This document shows positions 47,148-57,700 of a stretch of 64,000 nt of DNA, in pieces. Position 1 is the first letter of the stretch. Each line of letters opens with the position of its first letter. A model generated the notes under the pieces. That model was not told the origin of the DNA and made no database searches. It was given only the letters and a program-made list of their open reading frames with translations. A program made the position numbers and the translations under genes. The stretch lies in NCBI RefSeq assembly GCF_029392075.1, contig NZ_CP113929.1, positions 2,294,001-2,358,000 on the forward strand, given 5' to 3'. This DNA comes from Bifidobacterium sp. ESL0704. Lineage in GTDB: Bacteria > Actinomycetota > Actinomycetes > Actinomycetales > Bifidobacteriaceae.

Positions 47148-47972
47148 TCACGGGAATTTCGGGAACTGGTCGAAATTGGGCGTGCGCTTCTGGTTGAACG
47201 CGTCGCGGCCTTCCTTGGCCTCGTCGGTGGTGTAGAAGAGCATGGTCGCGTCGCCGCCGAGCTGCTGCAGGCCGGCGAGCCCGTCGGTCGCGGCGTTCAT
47301 GGAGGCCTTGATGAAACGCAGGGCCATGGGCGACTTGGTCAGCAGCTCGCGGCACCACTTGATGGTCTCGTCCTCGATGTCGGCCAGCGGCACGACCTTG
47401 TTGATCCAGCCCATCTGCAGCGCCTCCTCGGCGGTGTAGAAGTGGCCGAGGAACCAGACTTCCTTCGCGCGCTTCTGGCCGATGACGTCGGCGAGCAGGC
47501 CGGAGCCATAGCCTGCGTCGAAGCTGCCGACCTTGGGCCCGGTCTGGCCAAACTTCGCGTTGTCTGCCGCGATCGTCAGGTCGCAGACCAGTTGCAGCAC
47601 ATTGCCGCCGCCCACGGACCAGCCGCGCACCATCGCGATGACGGGCTTGGGAATGATGCGGATAAGGTGTTGCAGGTCGAGCACGTTCAAGCGCGCGACG
47701 TGATCGGAACCGACGTAGCCGCCGTTGCCGCGCACTCCCTGGTCGCCGCCCGACGAGAACGCGAGATCGCCCGCGCCGGTGAAGATGATGACACCGACCG
47801 TCGCGTCATCACGGCAAATCGTGAAGGCGTCGATCAGCTCCTCGATGGTCTTCGGTGTGAAAGCGTTGCGCTTCTCGGGCCGATTGATGGTGATTTTGGC
47901 TATATGGTCGAGCCGCTCGAAGAGTATTTCGTCATACTCCTTGACGGTCTCAAAGGTTTGGTCACTTGCCAT
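47148..47972 (-). CDS. menB: 1,4-dihydroxy-2-naphthoyl-CoA synthase
   Basis: A 274-aa crotonase-fold enzyme cyclising o-succinylbenzoyl-CoA to DHNA-CoA in menaquinone synthesis. MenB-specific features are [11 protein letters not shown] (oxyanion-hole region with GGDQ), [40 protein letters not shown] (a signature of MenB rather than other enoyl-CoA hydratases) and a C-terminal [16 protein letters not shown] tail. The start at 47972 has AAAGGAG about 5 nt upstream; longer frames add a non-family leader. It is followed by menE on the same strand and is divergent from a thioesterase gene. Confidence 0.93.
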   Translation of the reverse strand: MASDQTFETVKEYDEILFERLDHIAKITINRPEKRNAFTPKTIEELIDAFTICRDDATVGVIIFTGAGDLAFSSGGDQGVRGNGGYVGSDHVARLNVLDLQHLIRIIPKPVIAMVRGWSVGGGNVLQLVCDLTIAADNAKFGQTGPKVGSFDAGYGSGLLADVIGQKRAKEVWFLGHFYTAEEALQMGWINKVVPLADIEDETIKWCRELLTKSPMALRFIKASMNAATDGLAGLQQLGGDATMLFYTTDEAKEGRDAFNQKRTPNFDQFPKFP

Positions 47973-48389
47973 TGCCTCTCCTTTATTGCTTGTTACATCT
48001 ACGGCATTAGGCACACCATCCGACATGCCATCAGTCACGGTGGAAAGCGCTGTCGGAATCCTGACGAAGCGGGCACGAGACCGACGGACAAGCCGACGTG
48101 ATTCGTCATCCAAGGCACGGCTGGTCAATCTTTCACAACACAATTGTCGCCGCACCGACCACGAATACCGCAGAGCGCTCAAATCCGGATGCCGAGATAC
48201 CGGTTTCCACACTACCCCATCAAAGCGGGCGTATGCTGTGAATGTGCGGTGCTTCACCTTACGGTTTCAATTCCACCGGATTCAATCGTCGGGCCACCGG
48301 CTTCGCCCCTCATTTACCTCGGCAAACGCCGGACAACGCACGTTCCATCCCCCATCCCCCATACAGATACGATACGAGGTTCTGATCCG

Positions 48390-48755
48390 ATGTCATTTGC
48401 AAACTACCTAGGAATCCGCCAACAAGAGATCTCAGCCACGAAGGTCATCCTGACCTTGCCGGTCACCGAAAACCTGCTCCAGCCATTCGGCGCGCTGCAC
48501 GGCGGGGTGAACGCCGTGCTCGCCGAGGAAGCCGCGAGCCTAGGCGCCTTGGCACGCCTCGACAAGGCCCACGTCCCCGTCGGCATCGACGTTTCGACCC
48601 ACCATTTTCGTCCGGTTTCTTCAGGCACGCTGACGGCCACCGCCACCCCTGATTTCGTCGGCCGGACAACGCAGACCTGGCGTGTGGAGGTACGGATGGG
48701 CAGCAAACTCACCAGCGTCTCGACGGTGACGCTGGCCGTGCGCGAGCGCCGATAA
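48390..48755 (+). CDS. menI: PaaI-family hotdog thioesterase (DHNA-CoA thioesterase-like)
   Basis: A 121-aa single hotdog domain. The catalytic motif LQPFGALHGGVNAVLAEEAAS (HGG and the following acidic residue) and the strand HHFRPVSSGTLTATATP are typical of PaaI/MenI-type acyl-CoA thioesterases, which release DHNA from DHNA-CoA. The function is inferred from divergent adjacency to menB; other acyl-CoA substrates are possible. The ATG at 48390 has GAGG upstream. Confidence 0.75.
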   Translation: MSFANYLGIRQQEISATKVILTLPVTENLLQPFGALHGGVNAVLAEEAASLGALARLDKAHVPVGIDVSTHHFRPVSSGTLTATATPDFVGRTTQTWRVEVRMGSKLTSVSTVTLAVRERR

Positions 48756-48956
48756 GCCACATATCATCGGCAAAACGGCCCGCTACGGCCCATCGCCGCC
48801 AACCGGCATACAAACCTTTGCCGTACTCAATTTTCAAACTGGCGATTACAAGATTATTGACGTATGGTGTCGGTAGTTGCTCAACCGTGACCACGCCCCG
48901 CGAAGCCGTACACCGAAATCGGCTACCCGCCGGATGCGGCCCTTCCTGAAAGGATT

Positions 48957-50399
48957 GTGGTTCCCGATATGGCTTCCGCCTCGACCAAGAAGAAAATCCC
49001 GCTTATTGTGTTTCTGCTCTGCTGCGTAGGACTGGTGGCGATGTGGTTCACGCCCGCTCCGGCGCATGTGCAGACCGCCGGCTGGCATAGCTTCGCCATC
49101 GTGCTCTTCTTCCTGGCCGGCTGCGTGCTCAACGTCGCGCCGCTGTCGATTCTGTCGCTGACGATGATGTCGCTGCTGGGCCTGACCTTCACCATGCCGG
49201 CTGGTACGCTCATCTCGTTCTTCGGGTCCGGGCCGGTGTGGCTCGTGCTTTTCGCGTTCTTCATGGCCATCGGCTTCCGCAAGACCAATCTCGGCGCGCG
49301 CATGGCCTACTGGCTCATCGCGCATTTCGGCCGCAGTCCGCTGGCGCTGGCCTACGTCATGGCCATCTGCGACCTCATCCTGGCGCCGGTCATCCCCAAC
49401 ACCAACGCGCGCGGCGCCGGCATCCTCTTCCCCATCAACCAGTCGCTGGTCGAAGCGCTTGACGAGCCGAAAGATCCGAGCAAACGTTCGGTCAGTTCGT
49501 TCCTCACCTTGGCCACGTTCCACTTGAACCTCATCATCGGCGGGCTCTTCCTCACCTCAATGGCCACGAATCCGCTGGTGGCAAGTATGGCCGCCAGCAC
49601 CTTCCATATCACAATCTCATGGTTCCAATGGTTCGCCTACGCCAGCGTGCCCACGCTGCTCGCGGCCGTGATAGTGCCGATTGTCATCCTCGCCATCCAT
49701 CACCCGGAAAGCCAGAGTGCCGACCTCTCCGTCGTTCACAAAACCGCCCAGGATGCGTTGAAGAAGATGCCGAAGATGGCCGTCAACGAGTATCTGATGA
49801 TCGCCGCGTTCGTTCTAGTCGTCATCCTTTGGGGCACCTCGTCGGTCACCAAGCTCGACAACACCATCATCGCGCTGCTCGGCCTGACCGTCCTGCTCGT
49901 CCTGCGTATCATCGACCTCGATGACGTCTTCGCCGAAAAGCAGGGCTGGAACATCCTGCTGTGGCTCGCGCCGCTTATCGGCGTCACCGGCTACCTCAAC
50001 GAGACCGGCGTGGTCGGCTGGATCAAGAAGGTCCTCACCTCAAGCGTGGCGGGCATCCCGGCATGGCTGGCTATCGTGGTCATCGTGTTGCTCTACCTTT
50101 ATGTGCACTACCTGCTTACCAGCGTGCTCGTCCACGTGCAGACGTTCTTTATTCCGTTCGCGCTCATCCTGGTCTCACTTGGGGTGCCGCCGATTGTGGC
50201 GACCATGCTGCTCGGCCTGTTGACCTGCGTCTCCCCCGGCACGACCCACTACGGCACCGGCACTGCGTCGATCTACTTCTCGACCGGATACGTCAGCCAA
50301 AAGGAATGGTGGAAGACCGGCTTTATCGTCAGTCTCGTCAACCTCGTCATCTACGCCGGCGTCGGCACCCTTTGGTGGAAACTGCTCGGCCTGTGGTAA
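48957..50399 (+). CDS. DASS-family dicarboxylate/2-oxoglutarate transporter
   Basis: A 480-aa membrane protein of the divalent anion:Na+ symporter (DASS/CitT) family, with about 12 TM segments. LAPVIPNTNARGAGILFP is the first substrate-binding motif (family SNT-like PNTNARG) and LLTCVSPGTTHYGTGTASIYFSTGYVSQKEWWKTG the second, with the conserved GTTHYG and C-terminal WW-K. These resemble the 2-oxoglutarate/malate translocators and citrate/succinate antiporters. The start is either the GTG at 48957 or the ATG at 48969; AAAGGA lies just before the GTG. It is downstream of and co-directional with the thioesterase gene. Confidence 0.9.
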   Translation: MVPDMASASTKKKIPLIVFLLCCVGLVAMWFTPAPAHVQTAGWHSFAIVLFFLAGCVLNVAPLSILSLTMMSLLGLTFTMPAGTLISFFGSGPVWLVLFAFFMAIGFRKTNLGARMAYWLIAHFGRSPLALAYVMAICDLILAPVIPNTNARGAGILFPINQSLVEALDEPKDPSKRSVSSFLTLATFHLNLIIGGLFLTSMATNPLVASMAASTFHITISWFQWFAYASVPTLLAAVIVPIVILAIHHPESQSADLSVVHKTAQDALKKMPKMAVNEYLMIAAFVLVVILWGTSSVTKLDNTIIALLGLTVLLVLRIIDLDDVFAEKQGWNILLWLAPLIGVTGYLNETGVVGWIKKVLTSSVAGIPAWLAIVVIVLLYLYVHYLLTSVLVHVQTFFIPFALILVSLGVPPIVATMLLGLLTCVSPGTTHYGTGTASIYFSTGYVSQKEWWKTGFIVSLVNLVIYAGVGTLWWKLLGLW

Positions 50400-50935
50400 A
50401 AGGCGCAGAAGAAATCCTGCGGCAAAAGGCCGATTACCGTTCCATGCGCGCTCAATTCCCGTCAGCATACAATGGTCTCATATATTCCCCGCAAAGGGGC
50501 GAAATGTCCGGCACCAAGTCGATGAGGATCCGCACGCGGCAAATCGCATTGTACGAAAGCAACGAGCGCAATGCCCATCTCGATATACAAGTGCAAGAGG
50601 AAACGGCCTGGCTTTCGTAACAATAGATAGGAACGCTATTTGACAGAGATATAACCGCCGTTGGAAAGCACATAGCCAGCGACGCAGCGGGAACAGGAAA
50701 CACCGCAGAATCCTTGCCATAATCCTTACCGAACATGATCGGCGTCCAACCCTGTTCATTCCTAAAACAACAACGGAATAACACTTTTTAGAGATAAAGA
50801 TGTTCCTATCTACATTTATTTGGAGATATTAATATGCGCACCACAATATATATGCTTATCGGGGACACCGCTTGATCTGGAAATGTCCGTTATCCCGGGT
50901 ACCGATTAACGGGCTGTACGAGGAAAGCGATGACG
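50400..50935. other. Gene-poor gap with flanking inverted repeat
   Basis: An 11-bp inverted repeat, TAGATAGGAAC (50624-50634) and GTTCCTATCTA (50802-50812), bounds a 189-bp segment of lower GC. A minus-strand frame (50452-50784) overlaps it but lacks a ribosome site. It could be a small non-autonomous element (MITE-like) or gene debris. Confidence 0.4.
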
Positions 50936-52777
50936 CTACCGGCTTGCGACGGTTCCCGGAAGTTGCCCCGAGTGGCCGGCCATATAGCGGTCGAGAAGGG
51001 CGTCGTAGATCGGCTTGGTGCCGGTCAGGTCCGATACCAGCAGGGCAATGAAACTACAGGCGGCGACCGGAAGCATATGCATCAAAGTGCCGCTCATTTC
51101 AACGGTCAGAAGGATCGAAGTCATCGGCGCCTTGACGGAAGCGGTCAGCGCTCCGGCCATCGCGCACACGGCGAATAATGGAATGATTTTGGCTTCGACG
51201 ATCGGATTCCCGTTGATTTCGATCGCATGAAGCGAGACCCCGAAAACGGAACCGGTGAGCGTACCGACCGCGAGAATCGGCATGAAGATCCCGCCGGGCA
51301 CGCCGCTGCCGAAGCTCGTGGACGTGAACAGCATCTTGACGACCAACAGAATCACGAGGAATGTGACGCCACCGGTCGCACGTTCCGCGAAACCGATAAG
51401 GCTTTCGCCGCCACCCAAGACCTGCGGCAGGAAAATACCGACCGGCAGCGCGACAGCCAGCGAAATCATCGGACGAATCCACCACGGCAATTTGTTATAG
51501 AGCGTCTGGAAACCAAGCAGCAGTTTGTTCATCGACACGCCGATCAGACCGGCGACAAGGCCCAGCGGAATCATCCACCAATACTCCGGCAGGCTTAGTT
51601 GTGTCAGACGCGCGAAATCAAGCACCGGCTTCAGGCCGAACCAATATTTCGAGACGAGATCGGCGGAAAGGGAGGCCGCGGCGGCTGAAAGCAGGATGAC
51701 CGGCGAAAAGTTGTGATGAACCTCTTCAAGCGCGAACATCATGCCGGAAAGCGGGGCGTTGAACGCGGAGGAAAGGCCGGCGGCGGCGCCTGCGGTGATA
51801 AGAATATTCGTTTCGGCAGTTTTGGGCCCGCCCGCGCCTTCGCTGCCATCCGCCTGACGGTGAGCTTTCGGCGGAAAATCGCCATCGGCTAGGCGGCCGT
51901 TGGCACTGGTGGCACTGGTGGCATTTGTATCGGTGACGGTAGCGGCGTTATTGACAGTATTGACATTATCGGCGGCATCGACAGCAACGGCATTTGTATT
52001 GGTGACGGTATTGGTATCGGTGACAGCAGCGACGTCATCGACATTTGTATCGGTGACAGTATTTGTATCGGTGACAGCAACGGCATCATTGGCGACATTG
52101 GTAGCGGCATCGATGCCATTGGCGACAGTGGCGGCACTGTCGGCTTCGTCGGCAATATTGATGTTACTGGCCATTCCCCCCGCTACGACGGTGCCGGATT
52201 CCTGCATATTTGCATATATGGCTTTACCCGTATTCACACCGAGGTGCGAGGCGTTGCTTGCTCTGGCGTTCGTGCCCGCATCCACATGGTTCAAACCAGC
52301 CGCATCGGCCGATTCTGTAACGGTTCCGCCTTGACGGCGAAGCCTTCTCGCAATTTGTGTCATACCCTGGCTGGAGGCGGCACCGATCTGGATCGACGGG
52401 CCTTCGCGTCCGAGCGACAGGCCGAACATGCCGCAGAGCAGACCACCTGCGAACCTGACGACGAGCACTATGCCCGCCCGCATCTTCAAGCCAAGCCGCA
52501 CGACGCCCTCGACTTGTGGGATGCCACTGCCGGACGCCATCGGCTCGAGCCGTATCAGCCAGGCGACGAATAGGCCGACAAGCGCGGCTGCAAGAGCCCA
52601 GGGCGCGATAAGCCACGGATTGCTGCGGATTTGCGGGTACATCCAGCGCGCGAACTGCGTACCCCATTCGATACCCTGGCGGTAGCAGGTGACCAGCACC
52701 CCAGCAACCAGGCCGCAGGCCACCGCACGCGCCGCCACAATCCACTGGCTGCGCCGCGATATACCCACCGTTGCCAT
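50936..52777 (-). CDS. ClC-family chloride channel/antiporter with large internal insertion
   Basis: A 613-aa membrane protein. The selectivity motifs are GSGIPQVEG (~83-91), GREGPSIQIGA with the gating Glu125, and GSGVPGGIFMPILAVG; NAPLSGMMFALEE and the final helices are also intact. It should move chloride, or exchange it for protons, across the membrane. Between IQIGAASSQGMTQIARR and ETNILITAGAAAGLSSAFNAP the family has only a short cytoplasmic loop, but here about 168 residues (~153-320, nt 51818-52321) of Ala/Asn/Thr/Val/Asp low complexity intervene, with VTDTNT-type repeats. The gene follows purA in the same direction. Confidence 0.93.
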   Translation of the reverse strand: MATVGISRRSQWIVAARAVACGLVAGVLVTCYRQGIEWGTQFARWMYPQIRSNPWLIAPWALAAALVGLFVAWLIRLEPMASGSGIPQVEGVVRLGLKMRAGIVLVVRFAGGLLCGMFGLSLGREGPSIQIGAASSQGMTQIARRLRRQGGTVTESADAAGLNHVDAGTNARASNASHLGVNTGKAIYANMQESGTVVAGGMASNINIADEADSAATVANGIDAATNVANDAVAVTDTNTVTDTNVDDVAAVTDTNTVTNTNAVAVDAADNVNTVNNAATVTDTNATSATSANGRLADGDFPPKAHRQADGSEGAGGPKTAETNILITAGAAAGLSSAFNAPLSGMMFALEEVHHNFSPVILLSAAAASLSADLVSKYWFGLKPVLDFARLTQLSLPEYWWMIPLGLVAGLIGVSMNKLLLGFQTLYNKLPWWIRPMISLAVALPVGIFLPQVLGGGESLIGFAERATGGVTFLVILLVVKMLFTSTSFGSGVPGGIFMPILAVGTLTGSVFGVSLHAIEINGNPIVEAKIIPLFAVCAMAGALTASVKAPMTSILLTVEMSGTLMHMLPVAACSFIALLVSDLTGTKPIYDALLDRYMAGHSGQLPGTVASR

Positions 52778-52829
52778 CTGTTGCCGATTCCTTCCCGTAC
52801 CAGTTCTTCACAGAGCCACTGACCGTTCG

Positions 52830-53095
52830 CGCACTTTTCTGACGCTGCCGTCGAAAAAGTGCTAGTTAGCAACTCTTAAATGCATTAATCTGACGTTACC
52901 GTAAGAAAAGTGCAGGCTGGCATGCCTAAAGTGCACCATTCCAACGCTAGCGTCGAAAAAGTGCACTTTGCAGTTCCCGGTACCATTCTCACGCCAACCG
53001 TCGAAAAAGTGCATCTTACGGTTCCTTAAATGCACTATTTTGACGCCAATGCAGAAAAAGTGCACCCTAGCAATCCTAAAGTGCACTTTTTATAC
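52830..53095. repeat. 51-bp tandem repeat array (about 5 units)
   Basis: GTCGAAAAAGTGC-type cores recur at 52850, 52901, 52952, 53000 and 53051 (steps of 51, 51, 48 and 51). Each is preceded by (T)GACGCt/cnnc and separated by CCTAAAGTGCACy-like linkers. The array fills the purA-ClC gap (52778-53119) and ends with AAAGTGCACTTTTT near 53081, which may help terminate purA transcription. Confidence 0.93.
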
Positions 53096-53119
53096 AGTAT
53101 CAGCAATACGCTCTGGTGC

Positions 53120-54421
53120 TCAGTCGACGAGCGAGCGCACCTCGATGATGTGGTCGCGCTGCGGGCCGGTGCCGATGGCGGAGATACGGCAGTTGGAAAT
53201 CTCCTCAAGCCGCTTGACATAAGCCTGGGTATTAGCCGGCAAATCCTCGAACTTGTGGACCTTCGAGATGTCCTCGGTCCAACCGGGCATGGTCTCGTAG
53301 ACGGGCTTGGCGTTGGCGAACGCCTCCTGGTCGATAGGCATGTCATCGTAGCGGGTGTAGGTGCCGTCACCGTTGTCGACATCGTAGGCGACGCAGATCG
53401 GAATCTCGTTGAGGCCGGTCAGCACGTCGAGCTTGGTGAGCACGATGTCGGTCAAGCCATTAACCTGCGTGGCGTAACGGGTGACGACGGCATCGAACCA
53501 GCCGCAACGACGCGGACGGCCGGTGGTCACGCCGAACTCATGACCCTGCGCGCGCAGCCATTCGCCGGAATCGTCCAGCAGCTCGGTCGGGAACGGGCCC
53601 TCGCCCACGCGGGTGACATACGCCTTGGCCACGCCGATGACGCGGTCGATCTTGGTGGGGCCGACGCCCGTGCCGGTGCAGGCGCCGCCGGCGGTCGGGT
53701 TGGAAGAAGTGACAAACGGATACGTGCCATGGTCAACGTCGAGCATCGTGGCCTGGCCGCCCTCGAAGAGCACGGTCTTGCCATCGGCAATCGCCTTGTT
53801 CAAGAGCAGCGAAGTGTTGGTCGCGTAAGGCTTCAAGCGCTCACCGAGCTTCAGCAGTTCGTCGGTGGTCTCGTCGACATCAATCGGACGGCGGTTGTAA
53901 AGCTTGACGAGCATCTGGTTCTTCTGGTGCAGGCTGGCCTCGACCTTGTCGTGCAAGCGGTCGGCGTCGAAGAGATCGTGCACGCGGATGCCCACACGGT
54001 TAATCTTGTCGGCGTAGGCCGGGCCGATGCCGCGGCCGGTGGTACCGATCTTGTGCTTGCCGAGGAAGCGTTCGGTCACCTTGTCGATAACGCGGTGGTA
54101 CGGCGCAATGACCTGCGCGGATTCGCTGACGCGCAGTTTCGAGCAGTCCACGCCGCGGGCTTCAAGTCCATCAATCTCCTCAAAGAGCACTTCAGGATCA
54201 ACCACGACGCCGTTGCCGATGACCGGCGTGACGTGCGGGTTCACCACACCACTGGGCAGCAGGTGCAGCGCATAGGTCTCGTCGCCGACGACCACCGTAT
54301 GGCCCGCATTGTTGCCACCGTTGAAGCGCGCGACATAGTCGACCTTCGTACCGATAAGGTCGGTCGCCTTGCCTTTGCCTTCATCTCCCCATTGAGCACC
54401 AATCAGAACAATTCCAGGCAT
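53120..54421 (-). CDS. purA: Adenylosuccinate synthetase
   Basis: A 433-aa enzyme catalysing GTP-dependent formation of adenylosuccinate from IMP and aspartate in AMP synthesis. [15 protein letters not shown] is the N-terminal GTP/IMP loop with the catalytic Asp; [28 protein letters not shown] and the C-terminal [11 protein letters not shown] guanine-binding segment are all present at normal spacing. Full-length, with no oddities. It lies between the P-type ATPase and ClC genes, all minus strand, and is separated from each by repeat arrays. Confidence 0.98.
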   Translation of the reverse strand: MPGIVLIGAQWGDEGKGKATDLIGTKVDYVARFNGGNNAGHTVVVGDETYALHLLPSGVVNPHVTPVIGNGVVVDPEVLFEEIDGLEARGVDCSKLRVSESAQVIAPYHRVIDKVTERFLGKHKIGTTGRGIGPAYADKINRVGIRVHDLFDADRLHDKVEASLHQKNQMLVKLYNRRPIDVDETTDELLKLGERLKPYATNTSLLLNKAIADGKTVLFEGGQATMLDVDHGTYPFVTSSNPTAGGACTGTGVGPTKIDRVIGVAKAYVTRVGEGPFPTELLDDSGEWLRAQGHEFGVTTGRPRRCGWFDAVVTRYATQVNGLTDIVLTKLDVLTGLNEIPICVAYDVDNGDGTYTRYDDMPIDQEAFANAKPVYETMPGWTEDISKVHKFEDLPANTQAYVKRLEEISNCRISAIGTGPQRDHIIEVRSLVD

Positions 54422-54529
54422 ACTAACCTCCCGAGATTCGCGTTATTTCGCCGTTACAAGCCTACCGTCACGCCTATACCAGCAGCCGCTGTCCCCTCTA
54501 ATCAAATTGTGAATTCTGCGTTATTGAGC

Positions 54530-54674
54530 CATCTTGGTGCACCAAGATGCCGTTTTTACGGTAATTTCCCCACCAAAGTTACGAAAACACCTATTCTTGG
54601 TGCACCAAGATGCCGTTTTTATGGCAATTCCGCAGCCAAACCACGAAAATATGGGAACTTGGTGCACCAAGATG
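54530..54674. repeat. CTTGGTGCACCAAG palindrome array, 3 units
   Basis: CTTGGTGCACCAAG occurs at 54533-54546, 54596-54609 and 54658-54671 (63 and 62 bp apart). In the first unit it extends to the 20-bp palindrome CATCTTGGTGCACCAAGATG. Linkers share TGCCGTTTTTaxGG and CCACGAAAA blocks. It is the same family as 46916-47062, here between the P-type ATPase and purA. Confidence 0.95.
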
Positions 54675-54779
54675 CCAATAAAATGCGGATTTTGCAGGTC
54701 TTTCACATTTTAACGGCATATATTTAGCGCCTTCAGTTCAAGCACACGAACATATCAACACGCAAAAGCAGGTGTTCTT

Positions 54780-57700
54780 TTATACATCCCGTTCGCGCAG
54801 GGCAGTCAGGGCCCAAAGGATCGAGACGACGTCGATGGCCTCCTGCATGAACGCCCCAACCACTACCGGAATGAGGTTGAACGCGGCGGCGACCATGCAG
54901 ACCAGCGCCAGCCCGAGGCCAGTGACCACGGCCTGCAGCATGGTGCGCTTGGTCTGGCGAGCGATGGCGACGGCGCGCGGCACGTCGGCGATATCGTCAT
55001 TCATGATGACCACCTGGGCGGTTTGCGAGGCGGCAGTGGAGGTGCCGTCCGTCATCGCGATGCCGATATCGGCCGCGGCCAGCACCGGGGCATCGTTGAC
55101 GCCGTCGCCGACCATCACCGAAATCGGGCGCGGCTTCGGTTGGCCGGAAAGCCGATCGAGAAGCGTCTCGATTTTCGAGGAGTGCGACAACGTTTCATGT
55201 GAAACAGCCTTGACTGCCGCTACCTTATCCTGCGGCAGCAGATCGGCGCGAACATCGTCAATGCCAACTTCCGAAGCAATTACGTCGGCTGAGCTGCGGG
55301 AGTCGCCGGTCAGCATGGTCACCGCACCCACACCCAAGGAGCGCAGACGCCGCAACGATTCGCGAGCATTATCGCGCGGCACGTCGCGCAGCACGATACG
55401 TGCGGCCAGAAGCCCATCAACCGAAACGTACGCCACCATTTCGTCGGCCGCACGAGGGCTAAACCGCGAAGTCGAGAAAGCATCGCTCTCACGTGAGGCG
55501 GCATCCGCATCATCGCTTGATGAGGCAGAATTTTCCAAGTAATCGTTATCAGCCCGAACGCCTGCAGACTTTTCCCTATTATTTCGGTTGTCTTGATTAT
55601 CCTGCGAACATACAGCAGAGCCGCCTATCTGCGCCGAAGCAGAGGTACCGGCAATTTCGGCAACGCCGGATTTCGCGGCGACGCTTACGTTGTCATCGGC
55701 ATGATTCGGCATTGCCACCCCAGCAAGCGCACCACCGCCGCCAGCGTTTGCGCCCGCTGCGAAACTCAGCCGGCCGACGCGCACCATGTGGCCCTCGACC
55801 ATGCCCCGCACACCGCTGCCAGCATCTTCGTGCACGTCCTTGACCACCGGGAAAGCAGTGCGACCGTTGTGCAACTTCTTCGACGCCGCGGCCCCGGCAG
55901 CGACGATGCCCTGCGCGAGGATATGCACCGAATAGGTCTCCACCACCGCGGCAAGCTCGACGATGACGTCTTCAAGACGTGACGCATCGGAAGATTCAGA
56001 CCGGCCAGCGCTATCGGTACCTACAGCAACAACCTCACCGGCGTTAGTGGGACCGCTCTCATCGTTGTGCACGGCAACGGACTCACCGGCATCGGCAGAA
56101 TCATCCTCACCGCCATCAGCGTTTCCGCCGTTGTTGCCAACACTGCCCATGGCAGCGTCATTGTTTTCGTCGTTGAGGCCAGCCACGGAATCGGCTCTTA
56201 AGCCCAAAAGCCCAGGCAGCCGCCCACGCGCCTCGTCCGGCACGTCAACCCGCACAACCTGCGGCCTGGTGACCGTAAGCGTGCCAGTTTTATCGAAGAA
56301 AATATGCGAGACCTTGCCGAGATTTTCCAGAACCTCCTGCGTTTTCGTCAGGATTCCGGCCTTCGCGAGCCTTCCCGTTCCAGCCATATACGCTACAGGT
56401 GCGGCGATGAGCAGCGGGCAGGGCGTGGCCAGAACGAGCACCTGCGCAAACCGTTCCGGGGTGCCGGAAGCGATCCACGCGGCAACGCCGATCACCAGCG
56501 AAATAATGGTGAACGGCACCGCGAGCACATCGGCGGTCTTCACCACGGGCGCACGCGAGGCACGCGCGGAATCGACCAGCTGCATGGTCTGCTGATACTG
56601 CGAATCCTGCGCCAGCTGCGTGGCACGCATCACGATCATCGTCGAGCCGTTGATGGCTCCGCTCATCACGCGAGCGCCCGCAAACACGGTGCGTGGCAAC
56701 GGTTCGCCATTGATGGCGCTCAAGTCGAGCGTCGCCGTGCCGCTCAAAAGCTTGCCGTCCACCGGAATCGTCTCGCCGGGCAAGACCACCAGCACATCGC
56801 CGAGCGCCACCTGGCCGACCGGCACGGTGTGGAAATGAGCGTCTTGCGCGGCCTGTGATTCCATGGTTTTCACAGCCTGCGAGGTTCGGGCCAGCGATCC
56901 GCCGATAAATGTATGCCGTGCCAGCGAGCCTGCCGGCTGGGTGCGCTTCCCTCGGGAATCTTGCGAACCGTTCCGGGAGCTTGCGGCATTGTCCTTCGCC
57001 ACGGAAGAAAGCTCGCAGTTGCAATCATCGGCATCAATCACGCACAGGTTGTTTTCCCGTTCGCGCGCATTCCCTTTCGGCAACGCGGCAGCCAACGTTG
57101 CCCGGAAACCGTCGGCCAAACGCTTGTCGCTGCTGGCAAACAGCGCGGCAAGATGGTCGTTTTCGGCAAACTCCTCCCGTTTCATGGTTTCGGCACAAGT
57201 GGCGCCGACTTTGCTCGCCGGAGAATAGCGTTTGACCGTTTTATCCGGATTCTCAGGAACGCCCGCACCCCCAGTATTGCCGACCGTTTCCAGACTATCG
57301 GCACGCTTAGCGTCACCAATAGTCCCAACGTTATTTGTATTATCTATACTTTCGATATCCGCATGATTCCCGTCGTTCTGCGGTCCGGTTGTATCGGCAG
57401 AGTGACCGCCATCCACTTTCCCGGCCGCACCGACCCCGGGCAAATCCGAGATATGCGCCATCTGCGGGGCGGCGGCGACCAGGGCGCTCAGGTTGCTTTC
57501 GGCCTTGGTCTGCGCGAATTCTTCGATGGCTTCGCCCGACCAAATCATCAATACCACGGCCCAAGCCGCCCAATACTCCTGCACGCCAAGTGTGGAAAGC
57601 AGCGCAAGGATCGCGAGCACGTCGATGCCCACATGGCCGGCCTTCAAGGAAGCGATCATGCCGCAGATGGAATCGAAAACGGAATAGGCAACGAGCAGCA

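Noticed and set aside
50452-50784. 110-aa minus-strand frame
   Set aside because: No ribosome site, no recognised motif, and it spans the edge of the inverted-repeat segment; at most gene debris.
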